Of a DNA stretch of 64,000 bases, positions 1 to 11,371 are shown one piece after another (the first letter of the stretch is position 1; each line of letters starts with the position of its first letter). Location of the stretch: positions 34,837,998 to 34,901,997 of the forward strand of contig JASEVX010000010.1 in the NCBI GenBank assembly GCA_031761405.1. The letters run 5' to 3'. The translations under genes and the position numbers were made by a program. The notes beneath the pieces were generated by a model. That model did not search any database. It was not told where the DNA came from and saw only the letters and a list, made by a program, of their open reading frames with translations. This stretch comes from Serripes groenlandicus. Its lineage: Eukaryota > Mollusca > Bivalvia > Cardiida > Cardiidae.

Positions 1-1600
1 GATACATTTTGTCTGTGTGTTTAAATGTCAGGTTCACATCTCAATATTATATAAAAGTTTACACGATATATTTGTTCTGTGTGTTTAAAGGTCAGGTTCA
101 CATCTCAATATTAAATAGGAGTTTACACGATATATTTGGTCTGTGTGTTTAAAGGTCAGGTTCACATCTCAATATTAAGTAGGAGGTTACACGATATATT
201 TGGTCGGTGTGTTTAAAGGTCAGGTTCACATCTCAATATTAAATAGGAGTTTACACGATACATTTGGTCCGTGTGTTTAAAGGTCAGGTTCACATCTCAA
301 TATTAAATAGGAGTTTACACGATATTTGTGTTCTGTTTGTTTACTAGTCAGGTTCACAACTCAATATTAAATAGGAGTTTACACGATACATTTGGTCTGT
401 GTGTTTAAAGGTTAGGTTCACATCTCAATATTAAATAGGAGTTTACACGATACATTTGTTCTGTGTGTTTAAAGGTCAGGTTCACATCTCAATATTAAAT
501 AGGAGTTTACACGATATTTTGGTCTGTGTGTTTAAATGTCAGGTTCACATCTGAATATTAAATAGGAGTTTACACGATACATTTGGTCTGTGTGTTTAAA
601 TGTCAGGTTCACATTTCAATATTATATAAAAGTTTTACACGATATATTTGTTCTGTGTGTTCAAAGGTCAGGTTCACATCTCAATATCTAATAGGAGTTT
701 ACACGATATATTTGGTCTGTGTGTTTAAAGGTTAGGTTCACATCTCAATATTAAATAGGAGTTTACACGATACATTTGTTCTGCTTGTTTAAAGGTCAGG
801 TTCACATCTCAATATTAATAAGGAGTGTACACGATAGGAGTTTACACGATACATTTTGTCTGTGTGTTTAAATGTCAGGTTCACATCTCAATATTATATA
901 AAAGTTTACACGATATATTTGTTCTGTGTGTTTAAAGGTCAGGTTCACATCTCAATATTTAATAGGAGTTTACACGATATATTTGGTCTGTGTGTTTAAA
1001 GGTCAGGTTCACATCTCAATATTAAGTAGGAGTTTACACGATATATTTGGTCGGTGTGTTTAAAGGTCAGGTTCACATCTCAATATTAAATAGGAGTTTA
1101 CACGATACAGTTGGTCCGTGTGTTTAAAGGTCAGGTTCACATCTCAATATTAAATAGGAGTTTACACGATATTTGTGTTCTGTTTGTTTACTAGTCAGGT
1201 TCACAACTCAATATTAAATAGGAGTTTACACGATACATTTGGTCTGTGTGTTTAAAGGTTAGGTTCACATCTCAATATTAAATAGGTGTTTACACGATAC
1301 ATTTGTTTTGTGTGTTTAAAGGTCAGGTTCACATCTCAATATTAAATAGGAGTTTACACGATATTTTGGTCTGTGTGTTTAAATGTCAGGTTCACATCTC
1401 AATATTAAATAGGAGTTTACACGATACATTTGGTCTGTGTGTTTAAATGTCAGGTTCACATTTCAATATTATATAAAAGTTTACACGATATATTTGTTCT
1501 GTGTGTTCAAAGGTCAGGTTCACATCTCAATATCTAATAGGAGTTTACACGATATATTTGGTCTGTGTGTTTAAAGGTCAGGTTCACATCTCAATATAAA
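1..1600. repeat. Higher-order repeat, two copies of about 847 bp
   Basis: The ordered set of unit variants at 1-753 recurs at 848-1600. Diagnostic variants repeat in the same order: the 'ttatataaaag' unit, the 'tcgg' and 'tccg' units, the 'gatatttgtgttctgtttg' unit with 'actagtcagg', and the 'gtgttcaaagg' unit followed by 'tatctaatagg'. The period is 13 units plus about 15 bases from a partial unit near 830-847. The two blocks differ at only a few bases, so the duplication is recent relative to unit divergence. Confidence 0.85.
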
Positions 1601-2180
1601 ATAGGAGTTAAAACGATATATTTGTTCTGTTTGTTTAAAGGTCAGGTTCACAACTCAATATTAAATAGGAGTTTACACGATATATTTGTTTTGTTTGTTT
1701 ACTAGTCAGGTTCACACCTCAATATTAAATAGGAGTTTATACTCTACATGTGTTCGGTTTGTTTAAAGGTCATGTTCACATCTCAATATTAAATAGGAGT
1801 TTACACAATATATTTGTTATGTGTGTTTAAAGGTCAGGTTCACAACTCAATATTAAATAGGAGTTTACACGATGTATTTGTTCTGCTTGTTTAAAGGTCA
1901 GGTTCACTTCTCAATTTTAAATAGGAGTTTACACGATATATTTGTTCTGTTTGTTTAAAGGTCAGGTTCACATCTCAATATTAAATAGGAGTTTACTCGA
2001 TATATTTGACCTGTGTCTTTAAAGGTCAGGTTCTCATGTCAATATAAATTCGGAGATTACGTGCTATATGTGTTCATGTTTGTTTATAGGTGAAGGTCAG
2101 ATCTTATTATAAAATAGGAAATTAAGCTCTATATATGTTCTGTTTCTTAATAGGTCACGTTCACACCACACTATTAAAGA
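1..2180. repeat. 64-bp satellite array, about 34 units
   Basis: Units start with 'gatacattt' or 'gatatattt' at 1, 65, 129, 193, 257 and onward, giving a 64-bp period. Each carries 'ggtcaggttcacatctcaat' and ends in 'gagtttacac'. Units are well conserved up to about 2000 and then decay over the last 150 bases. The array runs off the left edge, so its true size is unknown. There is no open reading frame or tRNA-like box inside the unit. Confidence 0.95.
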
Positions 2181-2299
2181 CAAAGATTTCAACCCGGATC
2201 GGTTGTCTTATAGATCTTTTCGGTGCATTTTTTCATATCGATACATTGTCTTCTATTCTCAAATGTTAAATCCATTGTCTACACAGTCGTATTTCCACA

Positions 2300-2476
2300 A
2301 TACAACAAACCATTAGCAGACAACTTTGAAAGCATCTTGGCAAAATATGTGAAAACCAATATTTTCGAGAGTTAAAATATTAAAAAATTGAAAACATTAT
2401 GATAAAAGGTGAAATTGCTCAAGATGGGCAATTTCAACTTTTGCAATAATGTTTTCAAAAGTTGTCTGCTGCAGTG
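2300..2476. mobile_element. Foldback MITE, 'gtcgtctgctgcag' family
   Basis: This is a palindromic repeat. Its arms read '...gcagacaactttgaaagca' and '...ttttcaaaagttgtctgctgc', around a central palindrome 'gaaattgctc/gggcaatttc' near 2412-2430. Related copies lie near 13224, 13800, 35858, 47145, 50208, 50650, 53600 and 59390. No coding potential. Confidence 0.7.
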
Positions 2477-2479
2477 GAG

Positions 2480-2664
2480 TCAGAAAGCGTCTGGTCGCTT
2501 TTCCATATAGACTGTTAGCCCATTGGTGAAAGACGAATGACGCTTGTCACAGTGACTTTTGTCAAACGTCGGAAAGAATGTTGTCCGAGCTGGGGTTCAA
2601 ACTCACAACCCCTAGATTGACAACCCGCATCGCTACCGATTGAGCTACCGGGACTCGGCCGACG
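2480..2664 (-). mobile_element. tRNA-derived SINE, 3'-truncated
   Basis: On the minus strand the head (2590-2655) is tRNA-like, with an A-box-like 'ggtagctcaatcggtagcg' and a B-box-like 'gagtttgaacccc'. The body ('cattggtgaaagacgaatga', read on +) is shared with copies at 9085, 14455 and 15186. The distal 'ggcgttaaacccc...aatcaatcaatc' end seen in other copies is missing here. The design resembles molluscan V-SINE/RUDI-type elements; the family name is inference. Confidence 0.75.
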
Positions 2665-2873
2665 TACCGAGCATGGTAGTTGGTAGTCGCAGTTATCTTT
2701 ACAAATGATCTAAATGTAAACACAGGTTCAGATAAACACTTTGGTAAAGGTGATATAATGACGTTTGTTTTACAGTATTTAGCATGATAAAACGAGAAAA
2801 TATACACCGGCTGGCATTTCTGAAGGATATACGTCCATGTCAGTATGTACGTCTGCTCAGTCTTGTCATAATA

Positions 2874-3136
2874 TGAGCCGTCCAGCGAGAAAACCACCAT
2901 TATGGCCTCTGCGTAATGTATCGACGCATATGAGCCTGCGTAGTCCGCGCAGACTGATCCGAGCCGACACATAACGTCTCAGGAGGTTAGAGGTATAGAG
3001 TAATGATTCCTGAAACAGAAAATCCACAGAAGGCGAACAGTGTCCAACCGGGTAAGCCTGCGCGGCATGCTTAGGCTAATCCGGGTCGATACTTTACGCC
3101 GAATCCACAATGTTGGTTTAATCGCGGGACGGCTCA
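2874..3136. mobile_element. MITE-1, copy A (263 bp)
   Basis: Begins 'tgagccgtccagcgagaaaa' and ends in the inverted counterpart 'cgcgggacggctca', forming terminal inverted repeats of roughly 28 bp. The interior carries 'gatagaggtatagagtaatg'-like sequence and GC-rich 'tccgcgcagactgatcc'-type inverted segments that stand out from the AT-rich surroundings. Other copies are at 8532, 30596 and 32526, with a fragment at 54502. Open frames across it are artefacts of the repeat. Confidence 0.88.
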
Positions 3137-5306
3137 AATCACATCTATAAACTTCACAAACTAAATGGCTATAAGCAACATATTGAGCCCGCTTCAAAGG
3201 TTTTGTCACAGCTATAGTGCTCTTCCATGCAACTGCAACACGGACCGACCAAGAGTTGACCTGACTGCAGTTAATTAAGGGCTTTCTGCGATACCGAAGT
3301 GGTTTTAAAATGTCATATTTATTATAACCCCACATTTTGTTTTTTATTCTTCAGATACCATATTATCCTGAAGTTTAACATACATCATTTTTAGTATTTT
3401 CTTTCTGTATGAAAGGTTCAGGCATATTTAACACACCGACACATGTATTGAAAGACACATGTACTTATCTTCATTAAAATTAATAAATAAATCCTTAAAC
3501 AGAATATTTTTTGAATAACTGAATATATTTCGTTTTGGTACTTCAATCCTACTTTTGGAATGTGGACATTAATTCTGCAGAGAAGTGTTGTCAGAAGTGG
3601 ACAAACAAATAGGAAACCATAGGAAAGTAAGTTTTGTTAAGACCGTCAATGATTGAGAAGTTTATCAAACAAATAATTATGGTCGACACAGTATCCAACT
3701 GTAGAACAGTAAAGACAAAGAGTGTCTGCTGCATATGCGTTAAAACGTGTTTTCAAGTGGAAACAGGTTAAAAGGGAACAGTCTCCATCATTACATTTAT
3801 TTTTTTACTCCTGCCATCATCACCTCATCACGGAGAACATGTATGCCGTGTAACTTGGACATCCTATGATGCATCGTTTCTAATTTTGACCTTTGACATC
3901 TAAGTGTGACCTTGAGCTTTTAGGTGCAGACCTGGGTCTTAGGCACGACACTTTACATCATAATGGTGAATATGTGTGCCCAGTAACATGGAAATCCTAT
4001 GATGCAGGGTTGAGTTGTGGGCCGGACAAGGTTAGTCCTATCAAACATGATTGTTCACATTTTGAGACAGTTCTTGTTATTTATATAGCAAACACACCTA
4101 GCATTCGTCGAATTCCATCCGAATTCACCATTTAATATCAATAGATCCCTGATGAAGCTTTGCAATAATGAATCAATGTTTATTAGTATGTGATCTAGAA
4201 GATCTTGTAAAAAAGCAGCAATAACAACGTTAATCATGTTTCGTGTGGTGGCTCATCTTTCTGATTGACATTGTCATCGTTGCGATCGTTAATCAAAGTC
4301 AGCATATTCGAGTCTGTTAAATATGACACGTGTCTGAATTGCTTGCCCGTGTTTCGATGTTTTATTATAATACGGGTATGAAGTAAATACTCAACTCTAG
4401 TATGGGTTGCATGAAAGTGCTGCAACGTATTACATTTCTTGCAGCTGCATATCTTTACTGTTTGATTCCAACCACTTTTGAGCGTTATTTGTATGCACTT
4501 TTGTCTGACATATTTCTCATGAAACTAAACACATCAAGTTAATGAATGATATAAATCGTCCTATGTCAATTGAAGTTATTATAGAAGAAGAAGGCGTCAT
4601 TTATAATAGCGATTTGAGCACACATTTACAAACACGATGCAAAATTACAAAACCGTTATCGATACCCGGCCCCACAGGCCAAAGACTTACCTAACACTTA
4701 ATTCTTTTACAATTATCATATACAAATAAGAATTATATTGATATGAGTTGTCATTTCATATAACATTTAATAAAACTTTTTATGAAATGATAACGTATGT
4801 CAGATTATTTGTATCACATGATGAAACACAAACAGAAAATCGGGTGTTCCAAAATTGTTTTAATTTCTTCAGTAAACCGTATAACAATGCTGCCAATAAG
4901 TATGCCGAGATTATATTCAGCATAGTTAACGAGCTTAGTAAAAGTGATAATAAATAAACACACATGAGATATTCTATTTATCACATGAAGAGATTTTTGA
5001 GGCGTATTTAGATAAAATGTTCTTAACGTTTACAATATTTCTAGATGAAATTAACAGGTTTTGACGCCAAAGTGACTAACATTTTGACGTCAAACCGCTG
5101 ACGTGACGTCATTTTCATATTCATTCAGTAATGTTATATTACACATGTTACATAATTATAAAGAAATACGTAATGGGTGTATTAGATCGAATACAAGCAT
5201 TGTCATGTGATAAAGATATATACACAATTGTTAATGCTGGGCTATCCCATGGTGTATTGATATAATAGTGTACATTACGTATCTGAAATCTACATTGTAC
5301 AACAAG
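3137..5306. other. Non-coding, nothing recognised
   Basis: AT-rich sequence with short open frames (up to 80 codons) lacking recognisable domains or codon bias. A piece of the foldback MITE family ('cagtaaagacaaagagtgtctgctgcatatgcg') lies near 3700-3745. If the sulfotransferase exon at 5307 belongs to a functional gene, this stretch is probably intron. Confidence 0.5.
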
Positions 5307-5444
5307 TTTACACGCGAACCCCAAGTGGAAGTCGATGCCAGGAAATGCTGGTTTAAAGGAACCCAAATACGTTATCCTGGATTACATCCGCAAGTTTTTA
5401 CCAAAAGCCAAACTCATAATAGCTGTCAGGAATCCTGTGGATAG
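5307..5444 (+). CDS. Carbohydrate sulfotransferase exon (CHST15-like), internal
   Basis: The reading frame gives about 46 residues including 'NPKWKSMPGNAGLKEPKY' and, nearer the end, 'KFLPKAKLIIAVRNPVDR'. The latter is the 3'-phosphate-binding strand-turn of the Golgi PAPS-dependent sulfotransferase fold ('LP.AKLI..LRNPV.R'). The exon ends in AG with donor GTGAGC at 5445, splitting the final Arg codon in phase 2, and the exon at 8010 completes it. The start is placed after an AG near 5306 because a stop occurs in frame upstream; this acceptor is weak. The product would transfer sulfate to a glycan hydroxyl in the Golgi lumen. The best guess is the large invertebrate CHST15/GalNAc4S-6ST-like family. 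Upstream exons with the PSB loop were not found in this window, so the gene may start outside it or be partial. Confidence 0.72.
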   Translation, partial: FTREPQVEVDARKCWFKGTQIRYPGLHPQVFTKSQTHNSCQESCG

Positions 5445-8009
5445 GTGAGCTGTTTATTTTAAAAGTGTTATTAGAACATCTCAAATAAGTATCCAATGGC
5501 AATCCATCATGACAGCTGCGAGTGCCTCAAAACCCGGGATGTGTTTATACCTAAAACAGACCGTTCAAACCGAAAAGCGGTATACAATATGCCTTTAAGG
5601 CTTTATTGATGTTCAGTCCCGATATGATAACCCACCTATATCACAATAATATCGGTCTTCGTTTAAGACAGATGAACCCATTACCTCCGCAGATCTATAC
5701 GTAAATTCACGAAGACACCTTTCTGCATTTACCTAGTGTCAGGTGCAGTGGTCCAACAGAGGTACGCGGGAGTCAGTTGTCAATTATTTAAACAATTATG
5801 CTCATATGGAGGTGTCTGATTTGCTTTTCTAACAAACGTCTTGTATTTTTGTTATTTAAACTTTCAAATAATATATCATGTAAAAAGCTTCTACTAAAAA
5901 AGAACCAATGAAGTATCGACGAACTATAAGTTTCATAAAAATCCAGGAAACTTCTTATAAACATTGTCCATCTGGATGCTATCATTATGGACGTGCAGTA
6001 TATATATACTTGTCATGAATGCTCTTAGATAAATTAATTTTCCAGTATCATTTAATTCACCACATCTCAGGTTTTGCCTTATTTTGTAAATATTACCCGC
6101 TATTTACCACTCTATTCAATAAACAACGCTAACCATTTTGTATCAGGCTAAGTAGTTATATTCAAAACCATTACGAATCAAATCACTGAAAGTGCTCACA
6201 GCAAGGGGCTAACTGCAGATTACAATTGGAAATGAATTTACCGATCCCAAAAGTCTAACAAGAACACTTTACAATAGCACTTTGTTTTGACCATATATTG
6301 GATTTCAACGAAACATACTGTACACATAGTATGAAGGATTATTACACAGATTACTTTCCTTTATTATGCGCATCTGCTATCTGGGTAGTTCCTGTTAAGC
6401 ACACCTCCTCGTTTACAATATATATTAGCCATTATTTTGTTGTTGCAAATAACACATAAACTTGTCATATCAAAATCACACGAAGGTCTCTGCCCAACAA
6501 TGATAAAAAAGATTGAGAGTCCAATTCTTATAGCAAAGCAGAAATAAAATGCAGTCATCCCTTATAATAATACTGATGGGGAAACACAACAACTACATCA
6601 TTTGCTTTCTCCACGAAATGTCTTACGATTTGTTCTATTTTATTAATTCGTCGAAAAGGTCTGTCCACGATTTGACCTAATTCATTTATAGCTCTTATCC
6701 TGTGTTTTGTTAGTTGTTTACAAAAGCGTGGCGCAAATACATGCATATTGCCATGCGCAGTTCAGACACGACAGATTAAACTTCCGTATTGTTCACGTGT
6801 ATAATACAGAAATGTGACGTCAGACACTGCACGGACTTCTTTTCAGCCAGGTTCCCGTTTTGAATCTGCGCTACGTAGTAAAATATGACGACAACCAGTA
6901 CTATTTATGAAAATCGTTCCTTTCTTTTATGTATCGAAAACCTAGCATCAAATTTAATAAAAACCTGCAAATATAGATTGAGTTATACATTGTCTCCCAC
7001 AAAATAATGACAATTTATTTTGATGATGTTGTTGGGCGGGACCTACGTATTAGAATACATTCTATGGGGCGTAGCTAAAGTATTGTAGTAAATATGCATC
7101 CGCCATTTACCTCTTCAATTCACCACAGGCGTCCGAATTTCCATTACAGAATAAAATGGGGATAATTCACAATACCTCATTAAAATACTCAAAAGGTCTC
7201 TCTATATTGTCCATACGCTATGATAAAAATGATCGTAATGATACTTTTGGGAACCCCTCCCGTGTTACTATAAATAGCTCCTCTATACGGTCCATATGAT
7301 ATGATAATAATGACAAGGTGTGCAACGACATTTTACCCCCTTGGTCGATTCGGGCAATTATTTCAGCCGAAAAACGTCTAAAACCGACCTGTCCCAGGTA
7401 GAGACAGGTTAATAAATGAGTTTTCTCATTATCGACCACATCAAAATTTGCCAACCGACCAATTATATTTGGAAATTTGCAGATGGCCTGACCGCAAAGG
7501 GCTGCCGTCATAATAATCACGTTCCGTGAAATGACGCGCTTTAAAAATAATATTGTACCTGAGCAATGTTTGTTGGGATAGGCATTTAATCTTTTTTCTT
7601 CCAAAACTAATATTATTCATAAAGAAATACGGTATTTATTTGTACGTTTTCCAATGATGTATAAAACATATTTTTAGACCATGTTTATAATCGTCGTTTG
7701 ATTAATCTTTTGCTGCAGAATGATGCAAATAGTGACGTCAGCGCATAATTTTAAAAGCAGCAAATACATGTATATAGTTTGAAAGTAAAGTGTCCAAACT
7801 ATATTATTCATCAAACTGATTGTACATGAAAAGATTATTACCTTAAATTTATAGCACTTTATTGATTAGCGAATCGCCTAGATATACATGTACCAAAACG
7901 ACGTCCGATACAGATAAATGTAACGCACATGTTCGACATAACTACCGTTGTAGAATGAATACAGTTTTATCAAGCGTAAGTAATTGATTTCAAACGTGAA
8001 ATGTTTCAG
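5445..8009 (+). other. Intron between the two sulfotransferase exons
   Basis: Starts GTGAGC and ends 'gaaatgtttcag', both canonical, and joins a phase-2 codon (AG|A, Arg). It is 2,565 bases, AT-rich and without clear repeats. A 128-codon minus-strand open frame at 7218-7604 lies inside it but has no recognisable domain. Confidence 0.65.
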
Positions 8010-8211
8010 ATTATATTCCGACTACTACTTCTCATTAGAACTCGATGACCAAGATGTCAAAGAAAAGGCTGGTCCGAAGCATTTTCATGAGATAGTTGTA
8101 AAAGCAATACAAGACTACCAAATTTGTTTGAGCAGTAATTCGTTGCGGTTTTGCGTTTACAAATTGGACTTGTCCTTCAAGAAATATGAAAAGTCCATGT
8201 TCAGATTCCGT
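8010..8211 (+). CDS. Carbohydrate sulfotransferase exon (CHST15-like), next exon
   Basis: The acceptor is 'atgtttcag' followed by A, completing the Arg codon begun at 5443. The protein continues 'LYSDYYF', exactly what follows 'RNPVDR' in this sulfotransferase family ('RNPVDRLYSDY'). It then gives 'KAGPKHFHEIVVKAIQDY' and a Cys-containing segment 'LRFCVYKLDL', 67 codons in all. A perfect donor GTAAGT follows at 8212, phase 0. The next exon should begin near 'VGLY..YL.DWL' and was not found downstream, so the gene continues beyond recognition, is broken by repeats, or is a pseudogene. No stop or frameshift occurs within the two exons. Confidence 0.75.
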
Positions 8212-8531
8212 GTAAGTGCCTACTTATTTACGATACAATCGCGTCAACTTACAAAACCCCTGACCAATCTCATAACAACCAGACCAAAATACACTTATTT
8301 CGCTGTATGTGGATCGTATCTGACGATACTGTTATAACTGGCTGTAACGAATTCACCCTGTACATTTAAATACAATTGTATGTAATGATTTTATCGGGAC
8401 ACTGGACAATCACTGCTTCTCTGTCGCGTTTATTTATATGGGTTACATCCCCTGATGGTAGACAAATATTTTGTAGACGTCACTCTGATGGGCTGACGCA
8501 AAGATCACTTTGAGACGACATGTAAATTAAA
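8212..8531. other. Non-coding, nothing recognised
   Basis: Sequence after the splice donor at 8212. The open frame of the preceding exon runs on to 8337, but the added residues do not match the sulfotransferase family, which supports the donor at 8212. Confidence 0.5.
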
Positions 8532-8792
8532 TGAGCCGTCCCGCGAGAAACCCAACATTATGGCCTGTGCGTAATGTATCGACCCAGATCAGCCTGCGCA
8601 GTCCCCAAAGACTGATCCGGGCCGGCATATTCCGTTGCAGGGGGATAGAGGTATAGAGTAATGATTACTGAAACAGAAAATCCACAGGAGAAGAAGAGTG
8701 TCTGTCCGGGTTCGCCTGCGCGGCATGCTTAGGCTGATCCGGGTCGATACTTTAAGCAGAGACCAAAATGTTGGTTTTCTCGCGGGACGACA
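8532..8792. mobile_element. MITE-1, copy B (about 261 bp)
   Basis: Left end 'tgagccgtcccgcgagaaac' and right end 'ggttttctcgcgggacga' are inverted repeats. The interior matches copy A in the same orientation, including 'gatagaggtatagagtaatg'. The right terminus has diverged ('cgacatg' instead of 'cggctca'). Confidence 0.88.
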
Positions 8793-9084
8793 TGTAATAG
8801 CGATTGCTAGTGCAGCGACGTTCAGGTCTGGTTTTAATGAGATTACCCCCGCCCAGTTCGATGCTTACTCCCGAATCAAGCCGAATCACATTAAGCGAAA
8901 CTTCAGGAAATGTATATTATAATATAGTTAGTTCCGGGTGTAATAAGCAGACAGTCAAACTATTCCCCGTTTTACCCGATATGATTGTGAAAATAATGTC
9001 CGAAGCCAAAATAGCGGCGGCAACATATATTGTCAATATACTGAATAGCATTAATACAACTAGTCCAGTCACGATAGATCAGTC

Positions 9085-9360
9085 TGTACCGACGCGGGCA
9101 ACCACGGGTTAACAGTTAGAACCTCAGCTCGACCGGCATTCTTTCTGACTTTTGACAAAAGTAAATGCGACAAGCTTTGGTCTTTCACCAATGGTATTAC
9201 AGTCAATTTCGAAAAGCAACCGGCTGCTTGGAAAAGACTGCTGTTGAGGAGTACTCGTTTGAGAGAAAATCAGGAGACAAACTGGGTAGTAGAACTGATC
9301 GACATGATATAACTGAAATGTTGCTGTCAACGGCATTAAAACACAATCACTTCATGAGTG
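9085..9360 (+). mobile_element. tRNA-derived SINE, near full length, degenerate head
   Basis: The head at 9085-9135 ('gcgggcaaccacgggttaac...gaacctcagctcgacc') is a degraded tRNA-like region. The body ('tttggtctttcaccaatgg', 'aagcaaccggctgcttgg') and tail ('gatataactgaaatgttgct', 'aacggcattaaaacacaat') match the copies at 14455 and 15186 in reverse orientation. Open frames of 70-75 codons across it are not genes. Confidence 0.72.
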
Positions 9361-11371
9361 CAACTCAAAAATATAATAACGACCTGTCTTAAGATAATGC
9401 TTTTGATAATTGCAACAATTATCCAGTTAAATCATCAATACAATTTGCCACATTAAAATTATTTTCACATTGCACACTAACACATATAACATGATTGTGT
9501 CATTCTAGGTAAAACAACCTTTGGACATTTGCGAACAGTGTATATTTAGATCACCCGTGTAGTCTGATCTGGATCTACACAGATCCGTACAGGACGCATC
9601 TGGCAAACTGTGTAATTTGTGATCAAAAAGCATTGACGTGCAAACCTATCTTAATCAACATTTGTTACATGTATCCCAAGGCTGGTATATCCGGAGCGCC
9701 GTTCATAAACCGTCGATGTTTTAATTATAGTTGTTACCATTTTCCTAAAAGAAGAATAACACCATTCAGAAAGTTTGATAATATGAATTAAGGCACAGCC
9801 TGTGAACGTTTCGGGAAGTGCATTCAGTCTCAGCAGATGTAATCCTATGCTCAAAAGATATATGTAAGCTGTTGTGCGATAAACCATTTACTATTTGCGG
9901 CTACAGCTCACTTGATAATAAATAGGGTTGTCAATCAAGGGGTTGGGAGTTCAAGTTCAAGCTCAGTAAACTTACCTCCCGAAAGTCAAAGTCTACTTTT
10001 CCCAGTGAAATTGAAAATTTCCCTCGAAACTTGAAAGGGTATAGATCGGGTCATGACCGTGAACGTAGAGGGAATATCCCCAAAGCCATGATTAATCAGA
10101 GACATATACATATGTATATGTCTCTGGATAAATGCATTCATCATTTTGAAAAGAAACCTTGATTATTTCTGCTAACTGATTTTGAAAAAGAGAAAGCAGT
10201 TGCAGAGGATTTTTTTTTAGTTTTGTCATGCTACCACTTTTCTGATGCCGCATTGAACAATTTATGATGCGGTCAACTAAAGAATATCTTTGCAAAACTA
10301 TATTGACATAAGAAAAGTAGTTTAAGATGAAACAAATGGTATATTACTCCCTTTCAGATGCCACCTCCTGGCAGCATTGATCTTAAACCAACCAAAAGAA
10401 CTTGAATATTTTATGCAAATAGTAACATCATAAATTTTTAGTCCAAATCTTCTTGAAACAATACCACCAATTCTAATGCTGCCTGGCAACATTGCGATTT
10501 CATCAATAATTATGACTTGAATACTTGTATACTAGTCCAGGCTGTTGAGATTTTGACTCGGACAAAATTCATACAGAAATGATTTTTGGCATACTGGCTG
10601 GAAATAGCTTACTTTACCAAGAATCATAAATTTCCCAAAGGTTGTGATTTTTTTTTGGAGGTATTTTCTGTTGTTTAAACAAACAAAAAAGAGAATATTT
10701 GGAATCCTCGCATAACTCTCTAACCATTCAATCGATTTTCAAATAAGTTTGCGCATATGTCCATATATGTCTGATAAAGTCATTTAAGCAATAATCAGGT
10801 ATTTATATCTAAGATCAAGGTCAAAATTAGAGGTCAAAGGTCAAAAACGAGAAAAAATCCCTTTTTAGATTTCATACACACAATGGATTTCCAAATATTT
10901 GTAATTACATGTCCATTGTTACAACATTATGTGATGCATATAAGAATTGGGTTCCTTGTGTAATAAATTGGAACAATCCCAATCAATGACCACGTTATAA
11001 GTCATGCGTTGGATTTATGAATTGTTACAATTAAACATTTCATATAAACTTGACACGAGACAGAGGTGGCCAATATGTTTAGGTCAAATGTTAAGGTAAT
11101 ACATTGAATGTGAAGGTCAAAATGTGCAATACCTGTGAAGGGTATGTACACAATCAAGCAAATGCTGTCAATAATATTGAATAGTTTCACATATAAATAA
11201 ACCATACATTTTCCAACATTGTTATTTCAAAGACAACTGTTTAAAGAAGAAACATTAATCCTTTTAGATGATTACATTTACAGTAACTGTTTATAATTGT
11301 AGTTCATAATTATAACACACTTCACTAACATGTCATTTAATGCTTTAATACAGTAATGCAACTTATTTGAT
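9361..11371. other. Non-coding; dispersed-repeat segments, one palindrome
   Basis: No gene seen. The part from about 10320 to 11200 has the texture of the long non-coding repeats found elsewhere here ('gaggtcaaaggtcaaaa' near 10830). A 'cggacaaaattcatacagaa' stretch near 10560 recurs inverted near 27690. A separate 30-bp palindrome lies at 10097-10126. Confidence 0.5.
10097..10126. repeat. Perfect 30-bp palindrome
   Basis: Reads 'cagagacatatacat' followed by its exact reverse complement with no spacer; the centre is between 10111 and 10112. It is TA/CA-rich at the core. It may fold as a cruciform, or may be a dinucleotide-derived palindrome. Confidence 0.9.

Noticed and set aside
1..2180. 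CRISPR-like array
   Set aside because: Units are directly adjacent with no unique spacers, and the setting is a eukaryotic satellite.
2562..3335. Minus-strand open frames of 136 and 118 codons
   Set aside because: They run across a SINE and a MITE, and the same kind of frame appears in other copies of these repeats.
7218..7604. 128-codon minus-strand open frame in the sulfotransferase intron
   Set aside because: No recognisable domain, no splice signals and ordinary AT-rich composition; kept out as unsupported, though it is one of the longer unexplained frames.
8698..9112. Open frames of 74 and 102 codons on +
   Set aside because: The first is inside MITE-1 copy B; the second starts in its end and runs into unrelated sequence without a domain.
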